The notes below the pieces were generated by a model, which saw nothing but the letters and a program-made list of their open reading frames with translations, made no database searches and was not told the DNA's origin. Positions 9,390 to 19,352 of a DNA stretch of 64,000 bases are shown here, in pieces. Numbering within the stretch: position 1 is the first letter of the stretch; each line of letters begins with the position of its first letter. Origin of the DNA: Lyngbya sp. PCC 8106 (GTDB taxonomy: Bacteria > Cyanobacteriota > Cyanobacteriia > Cyanobacteriales > Microcoleaceae). The position numbers and the translations under genes are program-made. The DNA lies in assembly GCF_000169095.1 (NCBI RefSeq), contig NZ_AAVU01000003.1:220204-284203 (forward strand), in the 5' to 3' direction.

Positions 9390-10907
9390 ATGAGCTTATA
9401 TAATCAAGTTATTGCTCTTTATCAAAAAGCTCAATCCCAACTGATTCGATGGGAAAGACGACGTTTACTTCAAACTTTTTGGATTGGGGTTAGTGTATTT
9501 TTTGTTCAAAATGCCCAGTCTTTACAAACTAATGCTCCACTCGTTAGTTTAGCTGCTGTTTTAGTGAGTATTGCATCCTTATATCCGATGTATCTTTGGT
9601 GTTCTGGAAAAGCATTAGGAATGCCAATTTTTCCATTTTTTGCCTTAACCCATTTAAACACAAATGCAATCCCTCTACTCAGTAACCATCCTCTAGTTAT
9701 TACTTATTCTCCAGACAGTCAGTTTTATGCAGGAATTACAGTCACTATTCATCTAGCAGTTGGAACTTTTTTTTGGCTAAAAGAGGTTAAATATAATTCT
9801 ACTCCTCCTCTATCTTATCGCACCCTTGTTGATAACAAAGGAGAAAATTTTTTCTTGTTAATTTTAGCAGGTGCAGTTTTCTTTAATATGTATTCTCGAG
9901 GAAAATGGTTTCCCCTAAGTGGCGGATTATTTGCATTAGTTAGAGGCGGAATTTTAGGACTCTGTGTATTAGCTGTTTTTATTTTATCTTATCGTCAAGG
10001 AGAGAAAAGATTAACAGGTATTAAATCACAAATTTATGTAGTTTTAATGATTTCTTATTTTCTCAGTAGTGCAGCCGGATTGATTCTTAGAGATAATGTC
10101 GGTGTTTTTTCAGTTGCTTTTATTGCTTTTATTTTAGGGAGTCATCGGATTCCATTAATTACGATTGGAATTGTCTTAGCTTGTCTAACTATTCTGCATT
10201 ATGGAAAGACTGAAATGCGCTCTAAATATTGGTTTGACCAGGGAGGATTTACATTACAGCCCTGGGAATATCCAGCTTGGTATAATGAGTGGATTGGTTA
10301 TTCCTTAGAAAATTTAAACCATGAAGAAAACGAAGAAGAAGGTTCTGGCGAAAGTTCACCTTCTGAGCGATCAAGTATTATTCAAATGCTACTTTTAGCT
10401 CAGAAAAAATCCCCCTCAGAATATCCCTATTTAATGGGAAAAACTTATCTTATTTTACCTCAGATGATTCTTCCTAGAATTGTCTATCCTAACAAGCCTC
10501 GGAGTCACGAAGGAACTTATATTTTAAGTGTTTATTATGGATTACAAAGTTATCAAGATACCTACAGAACTACAATCGCCTGGGGACTTTTAGCAGAAGC
10601 CTATGCAAACTTTGGATTAATGGGTTGTGCTGGACTCGGAATGATTCTGGGAATAGCTTATGGTAAAGTAGCTCGCTGGAGTATGAACACTTCTATTCTA
10701 TCAGTCCGATCACTTTTTTCTATTCTAATTATTAGTTTTGCGGCTCAAAGTGAATGGTCAGCCAGTGTTTATGTAGCCTCACTCTTTCAATCCAGTATGG
10801 TTTTAGTAGGGATATCATTTGTCTTTATGAAAGTTATTCCCAATCGTGAACATCCTGTTTTTGAATTAATGGAATATAGTCATTACTACGAGATTGAACA
10901 TGAATAA
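9390..10907 (+). CDS. Multi-pass membrane protein, O-antigen polymerase (Wzy)-like
   Basis: A 505-residue inner-membrane protein with about ten to eleven hydrophobic segments. Examples are FWIGVSVFFVQ, PLVSLAAVLVSIASLYPMYLW, GGILGLCVLAVFILSY, YFLSSAAGLIL, IPLITIGIVLACLTI and a C-terminal group after residue 400. A large hydrophilic, probably periplasmic, loop covers about residues 275-400 and contains an acidic stretch (NHEENEEEGSGESSPSER). This layout is typical of Wzy-type repeat-unit polymerases, whose sequences are poorly conserved. It is the only polymerase candidate in the cluster. The assignment rests on topology and context; another integral glycan-pathway protein is possible. Confidence 0.6.
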   Translation: MSLYNQVIALYQKAQSQLIRWERRRLLQTFWIGVSVFFVQNAQSLQTNAPLVSLAAVLVSIASLYPMYLWCSGKALGMPIFPFFALTHLNTNAIPLLSNHPLVITYSPDSQFYAGITVTIHLAVGTFFWLKEVKYNSTPPLSYRTLVDNKGENFFLLILAGAVFFNMYSRGKWFPLSGGLFALVRGGILGLCVLAVFILSYRQGEKRLTGIKSQIYVVLMISYFLSSAAGLILRDNVGVFSVAFIAFILGSHRIPLITIGIVLACLTILHYGKTEMRSKYWFDQGGFTLQPWEYPAWYNEWIGYSLENLNHEENEEEGSGESSPSERSSIIQMLLLAQKKSPSEYPYLMGKTYLILPQMILPRIVYPNKPRSHEGTYILSVYYGLQSYQDTYRTTIAWGLLAEAYANFGLMGCAGLGMILGIAYGKVARWSMNTSILSVRSLFSILIISFAAQSEWSASVYVASLFQSSMVLVGISFVFMKVIPNREHPVFELMEYSHYYEIEHE

Positions 10908-12072
10908 AATTGCTATCATTACAACTCATCCAATCCAGTATTATGCCCCTTGGTTTCGTTATTTAGCTCAAGAAAAAGATTTTTTAATTAAAGTTTTTTA
11001 TCTTTGGGATTTTGGTATAACTCAACAGGTTGATCAAGGATTTAAGCAATCAATTCAGTGGGATATTCCCTTATTGTCAGGATATAACTATGAATTCGTC
11101 CCTAATCAAAGTTCAAAGCCAGGAACTCATCATTTTTGGGGATTTCAAAACCCATCATTAGTATCAGTCGTTGAAAATTTTCAGCCCCAGAGTGTACTCT
11201 TAATGTGTTACAACTATGCTAGTATTTACAATTTTATTTGGCGTTGGAATACTCGTAAAGTTCCCCTAATTTTTCGTGGAGACTCTCATCGAATTTTACC
11301 TAGAACAGGTACTAAGCAATGGATGCGTCGTCAATTTATTTCTCTAATATATAGTCAATTTTCAGCCTGTTTATATGTCGGAAAAGCAAACTATAACTAC
11401 TATACTTATCACGGAGTTTTATCTAAAAATCTGTTTTTCTCTCCCCATGCAGTTGATAATAATCGTTTCTTTTCTCAAACCGAAGAAGCAATGAAACAGG
11501 CTAAAATCTGGAAACAAGAACTTAAGATCCCCGAAAATCATGCTGTCATTTTATTTGCTGGAAAATTTGAAAGCAAAAAACGACCACTTGATTTACTTCA
11601 GGCTTTTATACAGTCTAATTTACCTAAGGTTTCACTCTTATTTGTTGGGGCAGGTTCTTTAGAAAATGAATTGCGGTCACAAGCAACAAATCACTCATCA
11701 ATTTATTTTGCTCCTTTTCAAAATCAGAGTCAAATGCCACGTACCTATGCAATAGCTGATCTTGTCGTTTTACCCAGTTATGGGGCTTGGGAAACGTGGG
11801 GACTGGTGATTAATGAAGCGATGTGTCTTTCTCGGGCAGTTATTGCAAGCGATCATGTTGGATGCGCCCAAGATTTAATTCATTCAAACCAGAATGGATT
11901 AGTTTTTCCCGCCGGAAATATTTCCGCCTTAGTAAATTGTTTACAAAAGGCTTTCTTAGATCTCAAAAAATTAAAACAATGGGGAGAAGAAAGTCGCAAT
12001 ATAATCACAAGTTATAGCTATGTTCAAGCAACTCAAGGACTGAGAAGTGCTATCAATCATCTTAATACTTAA
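10900..12072 (+). CDS. Family 4 glycosyltransferase
   Basis: GT4 enzyme with start KIAIITTHPIQYYAPWFRYLA, the pattern of retaining transferases in O-antigen clusters. The donor domain shows ILFAGKFESKKRPLDLLQA, a glycine-rich LFVGAGSLE and the acidic region around YGAWETWGLVINEAM. The ATG at 10900 overlaps the preceding stop by eight bases (ATGAATAA); a TTG two codons earlier is less likely. The overlap indicates translational coupling to the Wzy-like gene. Confidence 0.9.
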   Translation: MNKIAIITTHPIQYYAPWFRYLAQEKDFLIKVFYLWDFGITQQVDQGFKQSIQWDIPLLSGYNYEFVPNQSSKPGTHHFWGFQNPSLVSVVENFQPQSVLLMCYNYASIYNFIWRWNTRKVPLIFRGDSHRILPRTGTKQWMRRQFISLIYSQFSACLYVGKANYNYYTYHGVLSKNLFFSPHAVDNNRFFSQTEEAMKQAKIWKQELKIPENHAVILFAGKFESKKRPLDLLQAFIQSNLPKVSLLFVGAGSLENELRSQATNHSSIYFAPFQNQSQMPRTYAIADLVVLPSYGAWETWGLVINEAMCLSRAVIASDHVGCAQDLIHSNQNGLVFPAGNISALVNCLQKAFLDLKKLKQWGEESRNIITSYSYVQATQGLRSAINHLNT

Positions 12073-12125
12073 TTATTGATTTTCCTAACAAAAATTAGAT
12101 CTTTTCACTATCAAAAGGAGACACA

Positions 12126-13112
12126 ATGTATACCTCTAATTTCCAAAATGTTACTACTGATAAAATTGTTGACTCTCTCCACCAAAAAGGATTTTTTGTG
12201 TTTGAAGAAGCTTTAACTGAAGAGTACATTGATGAGTTACTTCAAGAAGTTAATTTTAACCAAGTCTTAGTTAATGCGAATGATGTCGGTGTTGTTATAG
12301 CAAAACATCAGAAATTTTTAACTCATTGTCTCGCTAAATCTAAAAAAGCTTACGACTTAATTACCTCACCTCAAATTTTAGAGATTTGTGAAAACTACTT
12401 TCAGGATAGATATGTTTTAATTAATCATCGTATTTATCAAACTCAAAAAATATCTCATATGCCTTGGCATACAGACAATAATCGACAAGTTGGTAGACAA
12501 CTTTCAAGTAAACATGATATGCCAGGATTGCTATTTTTATTTTATCTCTCTGATGTTACAAAAAATCCATTTCAGTTAGTTCAAGACTCTCATTTGTGGT
12601 CTCATAAACATAACCATGAAATTTATTTAAGTGATAATTTTATAGAAGAAAAATACAAAAAATATATTATAACTTTTCCCATGAAGAAAGGAAGTTTAAT
12701 TCTTTGTAATATTCATGCAGTTCATCGGGCAGAACCTTTTAAAGATGACAATTATACTCGAAATACTCTACTTTTTCAAGTTGATCAAGTGGGTTGTAAT
12801 GTAATTGGACATGGTGAAAAAAATTTAGTCAATACAGAGTTTATTGATAATATAAATCCGAAAATTATGAACTATTTAGGATTTGGTTATAAAACTGATT
12901 ATCCTGCTTTTCCAAATACATCAATTGCGACAATGACCCTTCAAGATCTGATCAGTTTACATCGTCAGCTATTGACTTTAACGCTAAAAGCAAGCGCTAA
13001 AAACTTAGCACTCAGTCTATTACCGGGTGAAATCATAATTCAAATCAAACGACTTCTCTGGAATTGGAAATCTAAGCAAGTTAATACGGCAAAATTTAAA
13101 GACATTAAATGA
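12126..13112 (+). CDS. Phytanoyl-CoA dioxygenase (PhyH)-like Fe(II)/2-oxoglutarate oxygenase
   Basis: A 328-residue PhyH-type double-stranded beta-helix oxygenase. Predicted iron ligands are His115 and Asp117 in WHTDN and a distal His (197 or 200 in NIHAVHRAEPF). Arg212 in TRN is placed to bind the 2-oxoglutarate carboxylate. Such enzymes hydroxylate or otherwise oxidise small molecules; in a glycan cluster the substrate could be a modified sugar or lipid carrier, but this is open. A strong AAGGAG lies five bases before the ATG, unusual for this cluster. Its stop overlaps the next start by four bases (ATGA). Confidence 0.8.
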   Translation: MYTSNFQNVTTDKIVDSLHQKGFFVFEEALTEEYIDELLQEVNFNQVLVNANDVGVVIAKHQKFLTHCLAKSKKAYDLITSPQILEICENYFQDRYVLINHRIYQTQKISHMPWHTDNNRQVGRQLSSKHDMPGLLFLFYLSDVTKNPFQLVQDSHLWSHKHNHEIYLSDNFIEEKYKKYIITFPMKKGSLILCNIHAVHRAEPFKDDNYTRNTLLFQVDQVGCNVIGHGEKNLVNTEFIDNINPKIMNYLGFGYKTDYPAFPNTSIATMTLQDLISLHRQLLTLTLKASAKNLALSLLPGEIIIQIKRLLWNWKSKQVNTAKFKDIK

Positions 13113-14224
13113 AAATTTTATTGATTGGAAATTACGAACCTGATGCAATTATTAGCATGGAGAAATTTTTAGCTATCCTAGCTACCACTTTGCCTACATT
13201 TGGTCATCAGGTGCGAATTTTATGCCCTAAACCTAAGTTAGGAAACTTTCAAGCCACCTTAAAACCCATAGGAAAATGGTTAGGTTACATTGATAAAATT
13301 TTTCTGTTTCCGTTAGAACTGCATCAAGCATTATCTTGGGCTGATGTTGTTCATATTTGTGATCATGGAAATGCAATATATACTCAATATTTACAACACA
13401 TTCCTCATGTTGTAACGTGCCATGATTTATTAGCAATTCGCGCAGGTTTGGGAGAATTTACAGAATACAAAACTGGCTGGACTGGTAAACAATTACAACA
13501 AATGATTATTAAGGGACTCAATCAAGCTCAAAGTGTAGTTTGTGTTTCTAAACAGACTCAAAAAGATTTATTACGTCTTTCATCAATTCCACCCGAGGCT
13601 GTTTCTGTAATTTATCAAGGATTAAATTATGCTTATAGTCCGATGAAATCCAACAAAGTAGAATATTATTTAGAAGCTTTAGGAGTCCCTAAAAATTGTC
13701 ACTATATTTTACACGTAGGAGCAAATCATTGGTACAAGAATAGATTGGGTGTAATTTATATTTTTAAACAACTATTTTCTATCTATAAATCATCTAAACT
13801 GCATTTAATTATGGTTGGAAAACCTTTCACTTCAGAAATAAATGAATACATTCAAACTAATCACTTAAGTCAAAATATAATTGAACTCATTAATGTTGAT
13901 TCAGAATATTTACGTGCGCTTTATTCAGGTGCAATTGCTTTACTCTTTCCCTCTTTACAAGAAGGTTTTGGTTGGCCAATTATTGAAGCTCAAGCCTGTG
14001 GTTGTCCAGTATTCACATCAAATCGTCCTCCTATGAATGAAATTGGAGGTGAAGCTGCAATATACGTCGATCCTGCTCATCCTCAACAAGTAGCTGATCA
14101 AATCATTTTTAATCTACCTAAACGAAAAGAAATAATTGATCAAGGTTTAATTAATGCTCAAAGATTTAAAACCGAAAATATGATTTTAGAGTACATCAAG
14201 ATATATCAAAAACTAAAAACATAG
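13109..14224 (+). CDS. Family 4 glycosyltransferase
   Basis: GT4 retaining glycosyltransferase of 371 residues, starting KILLIGNYEPD. The donor domain starts YILHVGANHWYKNRLGVI, and the signature SLQEGFGWPIIEAQACGCPVFTS contains the conserved glutamates. It is translationally coupled to the PhyH-like gene through an ATGA overlap, so the two may act on the same building block. A 129-base AT-rich spacer with a TCCGGAT string follows it. Confidence 0.92.
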   Translation: MKILLIGNYEPDAIISMEKFLAILATTLPTFGHQVRILCPKPKLGNFQATLKPIGKWLGYIDKIFLFPLELHQALSWADVVHICDHGNAIYTQYLQHIPHVVTCHDLLAIRAGLGEFTEYKTGWTGKQLQQMIIKGLNQAQSVVCVSKQTQKDLLRLSSIPPEAVSVIYQGLNYAYSPMKSNKVEYYLEALGVPKNCHYILHVGANHWYKNRLGVIYIFKQLFSIYKSSKLHLIMVGKPFTSEINEYIQTNHLSQNIIELINVDSEYLRALYSGAIALLFPSLQEGFGWPIIEAQACGCPVFTSNRPPMNEIGGEAAIYVDPAHPQQVADQIIFNLPKRKEIIDQGLINAQRFKTENMILEYIKIYQKLKT

Positions 14225-14353
14225 AATTAAATTACAGTTAAAATATAAAAATTACATCAAATCAAACTTTTAATTCCGGATCAACGTAATAAGTTCTGTA
14301 TTTTATTAAGTGTCTACTATTTTTAGATCTTTTACAGTTTTTATAAAATTTGT

Positions 14354-15598
14354 ATGACGTTTGATTATAACACTCGTTGTCAGTCCTTGCCATTCACTTC
14401 AAGTCATACAAACCCACTCCGGATTTGTCAAGTCGTTGCTAGTATCAATGAGCAGACAGGCGGTACTGCTTTTGCCGTTACAAGTCTTGCTGAAGTTCTT
14501 GCTAATCAGGGAATATGTTCTTATTTATTTACCTTAGATTATCAGCAATGTGGTCAACAAGTTACAACACCAGGAGTTAAAGTTCATAGCTATCGTGCTA
14601 ACCGAATTGCTCGCTATGTTCGAGGACTTCATCCAAGGGCTAGTCGTGCGCTGTGGGAATTAGCAGCAACAGAATTGGATTTAATTCACAATCATGGTTT
14701 GTGGATGTTTCCCAATCTTTATGCACGTCAATCTGCCCTGAAACATCAATTACCTTTTGTCATTTCAACTCACGGAATGCTGAGTTCGTGGTCTATCAAA
14801 TTTCATCATTTTAAAAAATGTATAGCTTGGTTATTATATGAATACAAAAATTTATTAAGTGCTACAGTCTTTCATGCAACATCTTTGGAAGAATTATTGG
14901 CAATTCGGAGTTTAGGATTTCGACAACCTGTTGCAATTATTCCTAATGGAGTAGAATTTGAAGATCCAATTATTCAATATGATCGAGAGATTCTGACTCA
15001 ATATTTTCCAGAGCTAAAAAACAAAAAGTGGTTACTTTTTTTGTCAAGAATACACCCAAAAAAAGGAGTAGATAATCTCCTATTAACATGGAAAATAATC
15101 TCAGAGATTTTCGACGATTGGCATTTAATTATCGCTGGGCCTGATTCATTAGGATATCAAACAAAACTAGAACTATTAGTCGCAGAATTAGGAATTCAGC
15201 AGCGTGTCACATTTACAGGGATGCTTTCAGCAGATAAAAAAAAGACTGCATTAACTAATGCTAGCTTGTTTGTTTTACCGACCCATTCTGAAAATTTTGG
15301 TATTGCAATTGCAGAAGCTTTAGCCTATGGAGTTCCAGTGATTACAACTAAAGGAGCGCCTTGGAAAGACTTATTAATCTATGAGTGTGGCTGGTGGATA
15401 GAAAATACACAACCCACACTTGCAGGTGCTTTAACTGAAGCCATGCAACTCTCAGATCAAGAACGTCAAGCAATGGGATTAAGGGGAAGAAATTTAGTCA
15501 AAACTCAATATTCTTGGAACTCAATTGCCCAAGAAATGTCAAAAGTATATCAATGGATTATCCGAGGATATAACCCGCCAGATTCTATTCATTTTTAG
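14354..15598 (+). CDS. Family 4 glycosyltransferase, paralogue A
   Basis: GT4 enzyme of 414 residues. Landmarks are the N-terminal acceptor loop CQVVASINEQTGGTAFAVTS, LIHNHGLWMFPNLYARQ, donor-domain start WLLFLSRIHPKKGVDNLL and the acidic motif HSENFGIAIAEALAYGVPVITT. It is closely related along its whole length to the gene at 16828-18051, sharing nearly identical blocks such as TKGAPWK and CGWWI. The two look like a duplication that kept both copies intact. The linkages they form may be alike or repeated, which is inference. Confidence 0.93.
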   Translation: MTFDYNTRCQSLPFTSSHTNPLRICQVVASINEQTGGTAFAVTSLAEVLANQGICSYLFTLDYQQCGQQVTTPGVKVHSYRANRIARYVRGLHPRASRALWELAATELDLIHNHGLWMFPNLYARQSALKHQLPFVISTHGMLSSWSIKFHHFKKCIAWLLYEYKNLLSATVFHATSLEELLAIRSLGFRQPVAIIPNGVEFEDPIIQYDREILTQYFPELKNKKWLLFLSRIHPKKGVDNLLLTWKIISEIFDDWHLIIAGPDSLGYQTKLELLVAELGIQQRVTFTGMLSADKKKTALTNASLFVLPTHSENFGIAIAEALAYGVPVITTKGAPWKDLLIYECGWWIENTQPTLAGALTEAMQLSDQERQAMGLRGRNLVKTQYSWNSIAQEMSKVYQWIIRGYNPPDSIHF

Positions 15599-15652
15599 AA
15601 GATTGATTTCTGAAAAAAATCTAACTTACTCTTTTAAATTTATAGCCTCTCT

Positions 15653-16798
15653 ATGCCCAAACATAACAAGTTTAATAAAATTCATCTTTGGCTTCCTAAT
15701 ATGTTTGAATTTAAAGGAGGTATTCAAGTTTACTCATCGTTTTTTTTAGAAGCTTTACAAAATATTAATAGCCAGATTCAATACGATGTTTTTTTAAAGC
15801 ATGATACTCAGGCTTCTGACAAACTTGCTACTTGTAAAAATACTAACTTCCACTTTTCGGGAACATGGCCAATGAAAGCGAGAACTGGAATTTTTGCTAG
15901 TCAAATACTTAGTAGTGGAATTTTACAACATCCTGATCTGATTATTAGCACTCACCTGAACTTTACCATAGCGGCGGACTATTTAAAACGACTACGAGGT
16001 ATTCCGTATTGGACAATAGCACATGGAATAGAAGCATGGAATATTCAAAATCCTGCTCGAAAAAAAGCACTTCATAATGCAGATAAAATTCTCTGTGTTA
16101 GCAACTACACACGCAATCGCTTAATTCAAGAACAACATCTCGACCCCAAAAAACTCTCTCTTTTACCGAATACATTCGACAGCAATCGATTTACAATTTC
16201 TAGCAAATCTTCCTATCTATTAGAGCGATATAAACTCAAACCAGAACAGCCCATTATATTAACAGTTAATCGTTTAGTCAGTCAGGAATCTTATCGAGGT
16301 TACGACAAAATTTTAGAAGTATTACCGCAAATTCGTCAAGCTATACCTAATATTCATTATATTATTGCAGGTAAAGGAGACGACCGACCTCGCCTAGAAC
16401 AATCAATTGCTCAACATAAACTTCAAGACTGCGTTACACTAGCCGGATTTGTTCCTGATTCAGAACTTTGTGATCATTATAATCTTTGTGATGTGTTTGC
16501 AATGCCAAGTAAACTAGAAGGCTTTGGTATTGTTTTTTTAGAAGCTTTAGCCTGTGGAAAACCTGTCTTAGCAGGTAATCAAGATGGTGCAATTGATGCT
16601 TTGTATCAAGGTGAACTGGGAGCTTTAGTCAATCCAGATGATACCAAAGAAATTACTCAAACATTAATTAAAATCTTACAACAGACCTATCCACTTCCTC
16701 TGATGTATCAACCCGAAAAATTACGAAAAAAAGTTATTGAAATTTATGGATTTGAGCAGTTTACAGCTTGCTTAAATCAATATATTAGTAATTTTTAA
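15653..16798 (+). CDS. Family 4 glycosyltransferase
   Basis: A 381-residue GT4 transferase placed between two paralogous GT4 genes but not closely like either. It shows an N-terminal glycine loop (FEFKGGIQVYSSFF), AHGIEAWNIQNPARK, donor-domain start ILTVNRLVSQESYRGYDKIL, IIAGKGDDRPRLEQ and the signature KLEGFGIVFLEALACGKPVLA with the E-x7-E pair. It begins 54 bases after paralogue A and ends 29 bases before paralogue B. Confidence 0.92.
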   Translation: MPKHNKFNKIHLWLPNMFEFKGGIQVYSSFFLEALQNINSQIQYDVFLKHDTQASDKLATCKNTNFHFSGTWPMKARTGIFASQILSSGILQHPDLIISTHLNFTIAADYLKRLRGIPYWTIAHGIEAWNIQNPARKKALHNADKILCVSNYTRNRLIQEQHLDPKKLSLLPNTFDSNRFTISSKSSYLLERYKLKPEQPIILTVNRLVSQESYRGYDKILEVLPQIRQAIPNIHYIIAGKGDDRPRLEQSIAQHKLQDCVTLAGFVPDSELCDHYNLCDVFAMPSKLEGFGIVFLEALACGKPVLAGNQDGAIDALYQGELGALVNPDDTKEITQTLIKILQQTYPLPLMYQPEKLRKKVIEIYGFEQFTACLNQYISNF

Positions 16799-16827
16799 AA
16801 CTTTATCTACCCACAGGATCATCTGAA

Positions 16828-18051
16828 ATGTCTCAAAAATTAGCCATCAAACCTCAAAACTGTTATCCTCATATTTGTCACGTTGTTGCCAGTATTAATG
16901 AAGAAGTTGGAGGGCCAGCTTATTCAGTTACCCATCTGACCCAAGCTTTATCTGAACAACAAATATTTCCTCACCTGTTCACCTTAAATTATCAAAAAGT
17001 TGGTCATCAACTGGCAACAAATGGAGTCAAACTTCATAGCTATAATGCAACTCCAATTGCTCGATATTTGCGAGGTTTTCAACCTAGTGCTTATCAACAT
17101 CTTGAGCAACTAGCTTCTGCCGAAATCGATCTAATTCATAATCATGGATTATGGATGTTTCCTAATATTTATGCTCGTCAAGCTGCTTTGATTAATCAAT
17201 TACCTCTCGTTATTTCTCCCAGAGGAATGTTAGAATCCTGGTCACTAAAACATAGTTGGTACAAAAAAAGATTAGCTTGGATTTTATATGAACGTAAAAA
17301 TCTAAAGAGTGCGACTGCTTTTCATGCGACTTCAGATGAAGAAGTACAGTCAATTCGCCGACTCGGTTATAAACAACCCATTGCATTAATTCCTAATGGA
17401 ATCACTATTCCATCACTTTCTAACTTACCCAAGCGAGAAGTCTTAATTCAAACTTTTCCCAAACTCAATAACAAAAAATGGTTGCTCTTTTTATCGAGAC
17501 TACATCCGAAAAAGGGAATAGATAATCTTCTCTATGTTTGGCAATCATTAGTCAATCAATTTCCCAACTGGCACTTAATTATTGCTGGCCCGGATTTAAT
17601 TTCCTATAAAGCAAAACTTGAATCTTTAACAACTCAGTTACAACTAACAGAAAAAGTTACATTTACGGGGATGCTATCAGGAGAACTGAAAGTCACCGCT
17701 CTCAGTCAATCTGATTTATTTGTCTTACCGACTCATTCAGAAAACTTTGGAATTGCTATTGCTGAGTCTCTCGCTTATGGTACTCCTGCTATCACAACTA
17801 AAGGTGCGCCTTGGAAAGAGTTAGTTGAATACAATTGTGGTTGGTGGATTGATGACAACCAAGAAGCATTAAAAAAAGCTCTACTCGAAGCAATAAACTT
17901 GTCAGATCAGGAACGTCAAGAAATGGGATATAAAGGACGAATAATGGTTGAGAAAAAATATTCTTGGGATGTAATTGCTGAGGAAATGTCAAAAGTTTAT
18001 CACTGGATATTAGGAGAGGGTAATCATCCGAATAGTATTCATCTAGATTAA
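16828..18051 (+). CDS. Family 4 glycosyltransferase, paralogue B
   Basis: GT4 enzyme of 407 residues and the close relative of the gene at 14354-15598. Shared blocks include HVVASINEEVGGPAYSVTHL, NHGLWMFPNIYARQ, WLLFLSRLHPKKGIDNLLYV and HSENFGIAIAESLAYGTPAI. All motifs expected for activity are kept, so this is not a decaying copy. Divergence is spread along the whole protein, which speaks against a very recent duplication. It is followed by a 112-base spacer with another TCCGGAT string. Confidence 0.93.
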   Translation: MSQKLAIKPQNCYPHICHVVASINEEVGGPAYSVTHLTQALSEQQIFPHLFTLNYQKVGHQLATNGVKLHSYNATPIARYLRGFQPSAYQHLEQLASAEIDLIHNHGLWMFPNIYARQAALINQLPLVISPRGMLESWSLKHSWYKKRLAWILYERKNLKSATAFHATSDEEVQSIRRLGYKQPIALIPNGITIPSLSNLPKREVLIQTFPKLNNKKWLLFLSRLHPKKGIDNLLYVWQSLVNQFPNWHLIIAGPDLISYKAKLESLTTQLQLTEKVTFTGMLSGELKVTALSQSDLFVLPTHSENFGIAIAESLAYGTPAITTKGAPWKELVEYNCGWWIDDNQEALKKALLEAINLSDQERQEMGYKGRIMVEKKYSWDVIAEEMSKVYHWILGEGNHPNSIHLD

Positions 18052-18163
18052 CTATTTTTATGGAAATCATCAATCACTCCGGATATCTCATTTAACGTTG
18101 GAAGAAAGGGTTGGAATATGAGTATTTTAAGGCTCTAAAGTTACCCTAAACTCACCTACTTTC

Positions 18164-19297
18164 ATGCGAATTACTATTGTGACAGGCCCTTGGCTTCCTG
18201 TTCCAGCCTTGCAAGGGGGTTCAACAGGAAGAATTTGGCAAGGTTTAGCAGAATCTTTTGCAACTCAAGGTCATCAAGTTAAAATTCTCTGTCGTTCCTA
18301 TCCAGGTCAACCCAATCACGAAATTAGGAATAAAGTCACCTATATTCGTCGAGGTGGACTTCCTCAAAGCACAAATATTTATCTAGATTTAGTTAAAGAT
18401 TTTGCTTATAGTTTGACAACATTTCCGACTTTACCTTCGGCAGATATTCTAATTATTAATGATTTTTGGTTGCCTGCTTTTGCCGCTACTTTTCGTCCGG
18501 ATGCAGGTAAAATTGTCATTCATGCAGGTCGATTTCCAAAAGGTCAATATCGCTTAGGTTTGTATGCAGGTGTAACTCGGTTTGTGGCTTTATCTCGTGT
18601 TATTCAACAGGGAATAGCCCAAGAATATCCAGCCGCTATTCCTCGAATGCGAATTATTCCAAATCCGATTGATACTTCTATCTTTTCGCCTCCAACTTAT
18701 CCTAAAGTTAATCGAACGGAAAAAACAATTCTATATGTTGGTCGAGTTCATCCTGAAAAAGGGATTCATCTTCTTATAGAAGCCTTTGGTATTTTAGTTC
18801 AAAAAAATTTTCCAGTTAGCTTAAAGATAGTCGGCCCCATTAAAGGAAATCAAGGAGGCGGAGGAGAAGAATATTTACGCATACTTAAAACTAAAGCTCA
18901 AGGTTTACCGATTGATTTTGTTGATCCAATTTTTGAGCCTTGTAAACTTGCTGATACTTATCGTTCGGCTGACTTATTTTGCTATCCTTCCCTAGCCGAA
19001 AAAGGAGAAGCTTTTCCAGTTGCACCTCTCGAAGCAATGGCAACAGGTTTAGTTCCTATTGTTTCTAATCTTGCTTGTTTTGAAGATTATATTCAAGACG
19101 GAATTGACGGCTACTTTTTTGATCATCGTAGTGAAAACGCAGTACAAAATCTCGCTGAAAAATTTGCCTTAGCTATTCAAAATTGGGAAAAAACGATGAA
19201 TATTGGGCAAAATGTGGCTAAGAAAGCGCAGCACTATAGCTATGAACAAATTGCAAAAGTATATCTAGATGATTTTGCAGAATTAATTAATCAATAG
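18164..19297 (+). CDS. Family 4 glycosyltransferase
   Basis: GT4 transferase of 377 residues. It has the acceptor loop PALQGGSTGRIWQGLA near the N-terminus, donor-domain start ILYVGRVHPEKGIHLLIEAF, a glycine-rich GPIKGNQGGGGEEYLRIL and the signature EKGEAFPVAPLEAMATGLVPI. In the last, the first glutamate pair is slightly shifted from the common E-x7-E, as in some GT4 subgroups. It lies near the end of the plus-strand glycan run, 55 bases before the last gene. Confidence 0.9.
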   Translation: MRITIVTGPWLPVPALQGGSTGRIWQGLAESFATQGHQVKILCRSYPGQPNHEIRNKVTYIRRGGLPQSTNIYLDLVKDFAYSLTTFPTLPSADILIINDFWLPAFAATFRPDAGKIVIHAGRFPKGQYRLGLYAGVTRFVALSRVIQQGIAQEYPAAIPRMRIIPNPIDTSIFSPPTYPKVNRTEKTILYVGRVHPEKGIHLLIEAFGILVQKNFPVSLKIVGPIKGNQGGGGEEYLRILKTKAQGLPIDFVDPIFEPCKLADTYRSADLFCYPSLAEKGEAFPVAPLEAMATGLVPIVSNLACFEDYIQDGIDGYFFDHRSENAVQNLAEKFALAIQNWEKTMNIGQNVAKKAQHYSYEQIAKVYLDDFAELINQ

Positions 19298-19352
19298 AGA
19301 GATTAATTTTATATATTTAAAACTCAATTCTATAAAATTAAGTTCCGATTTT

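Noticed and set aside
15525..15749. 74-codon frame bridging two glycosyltransferase genes
   Set aside because: It overlaps the conserved ends of both neighbours in another frame and has no family features.
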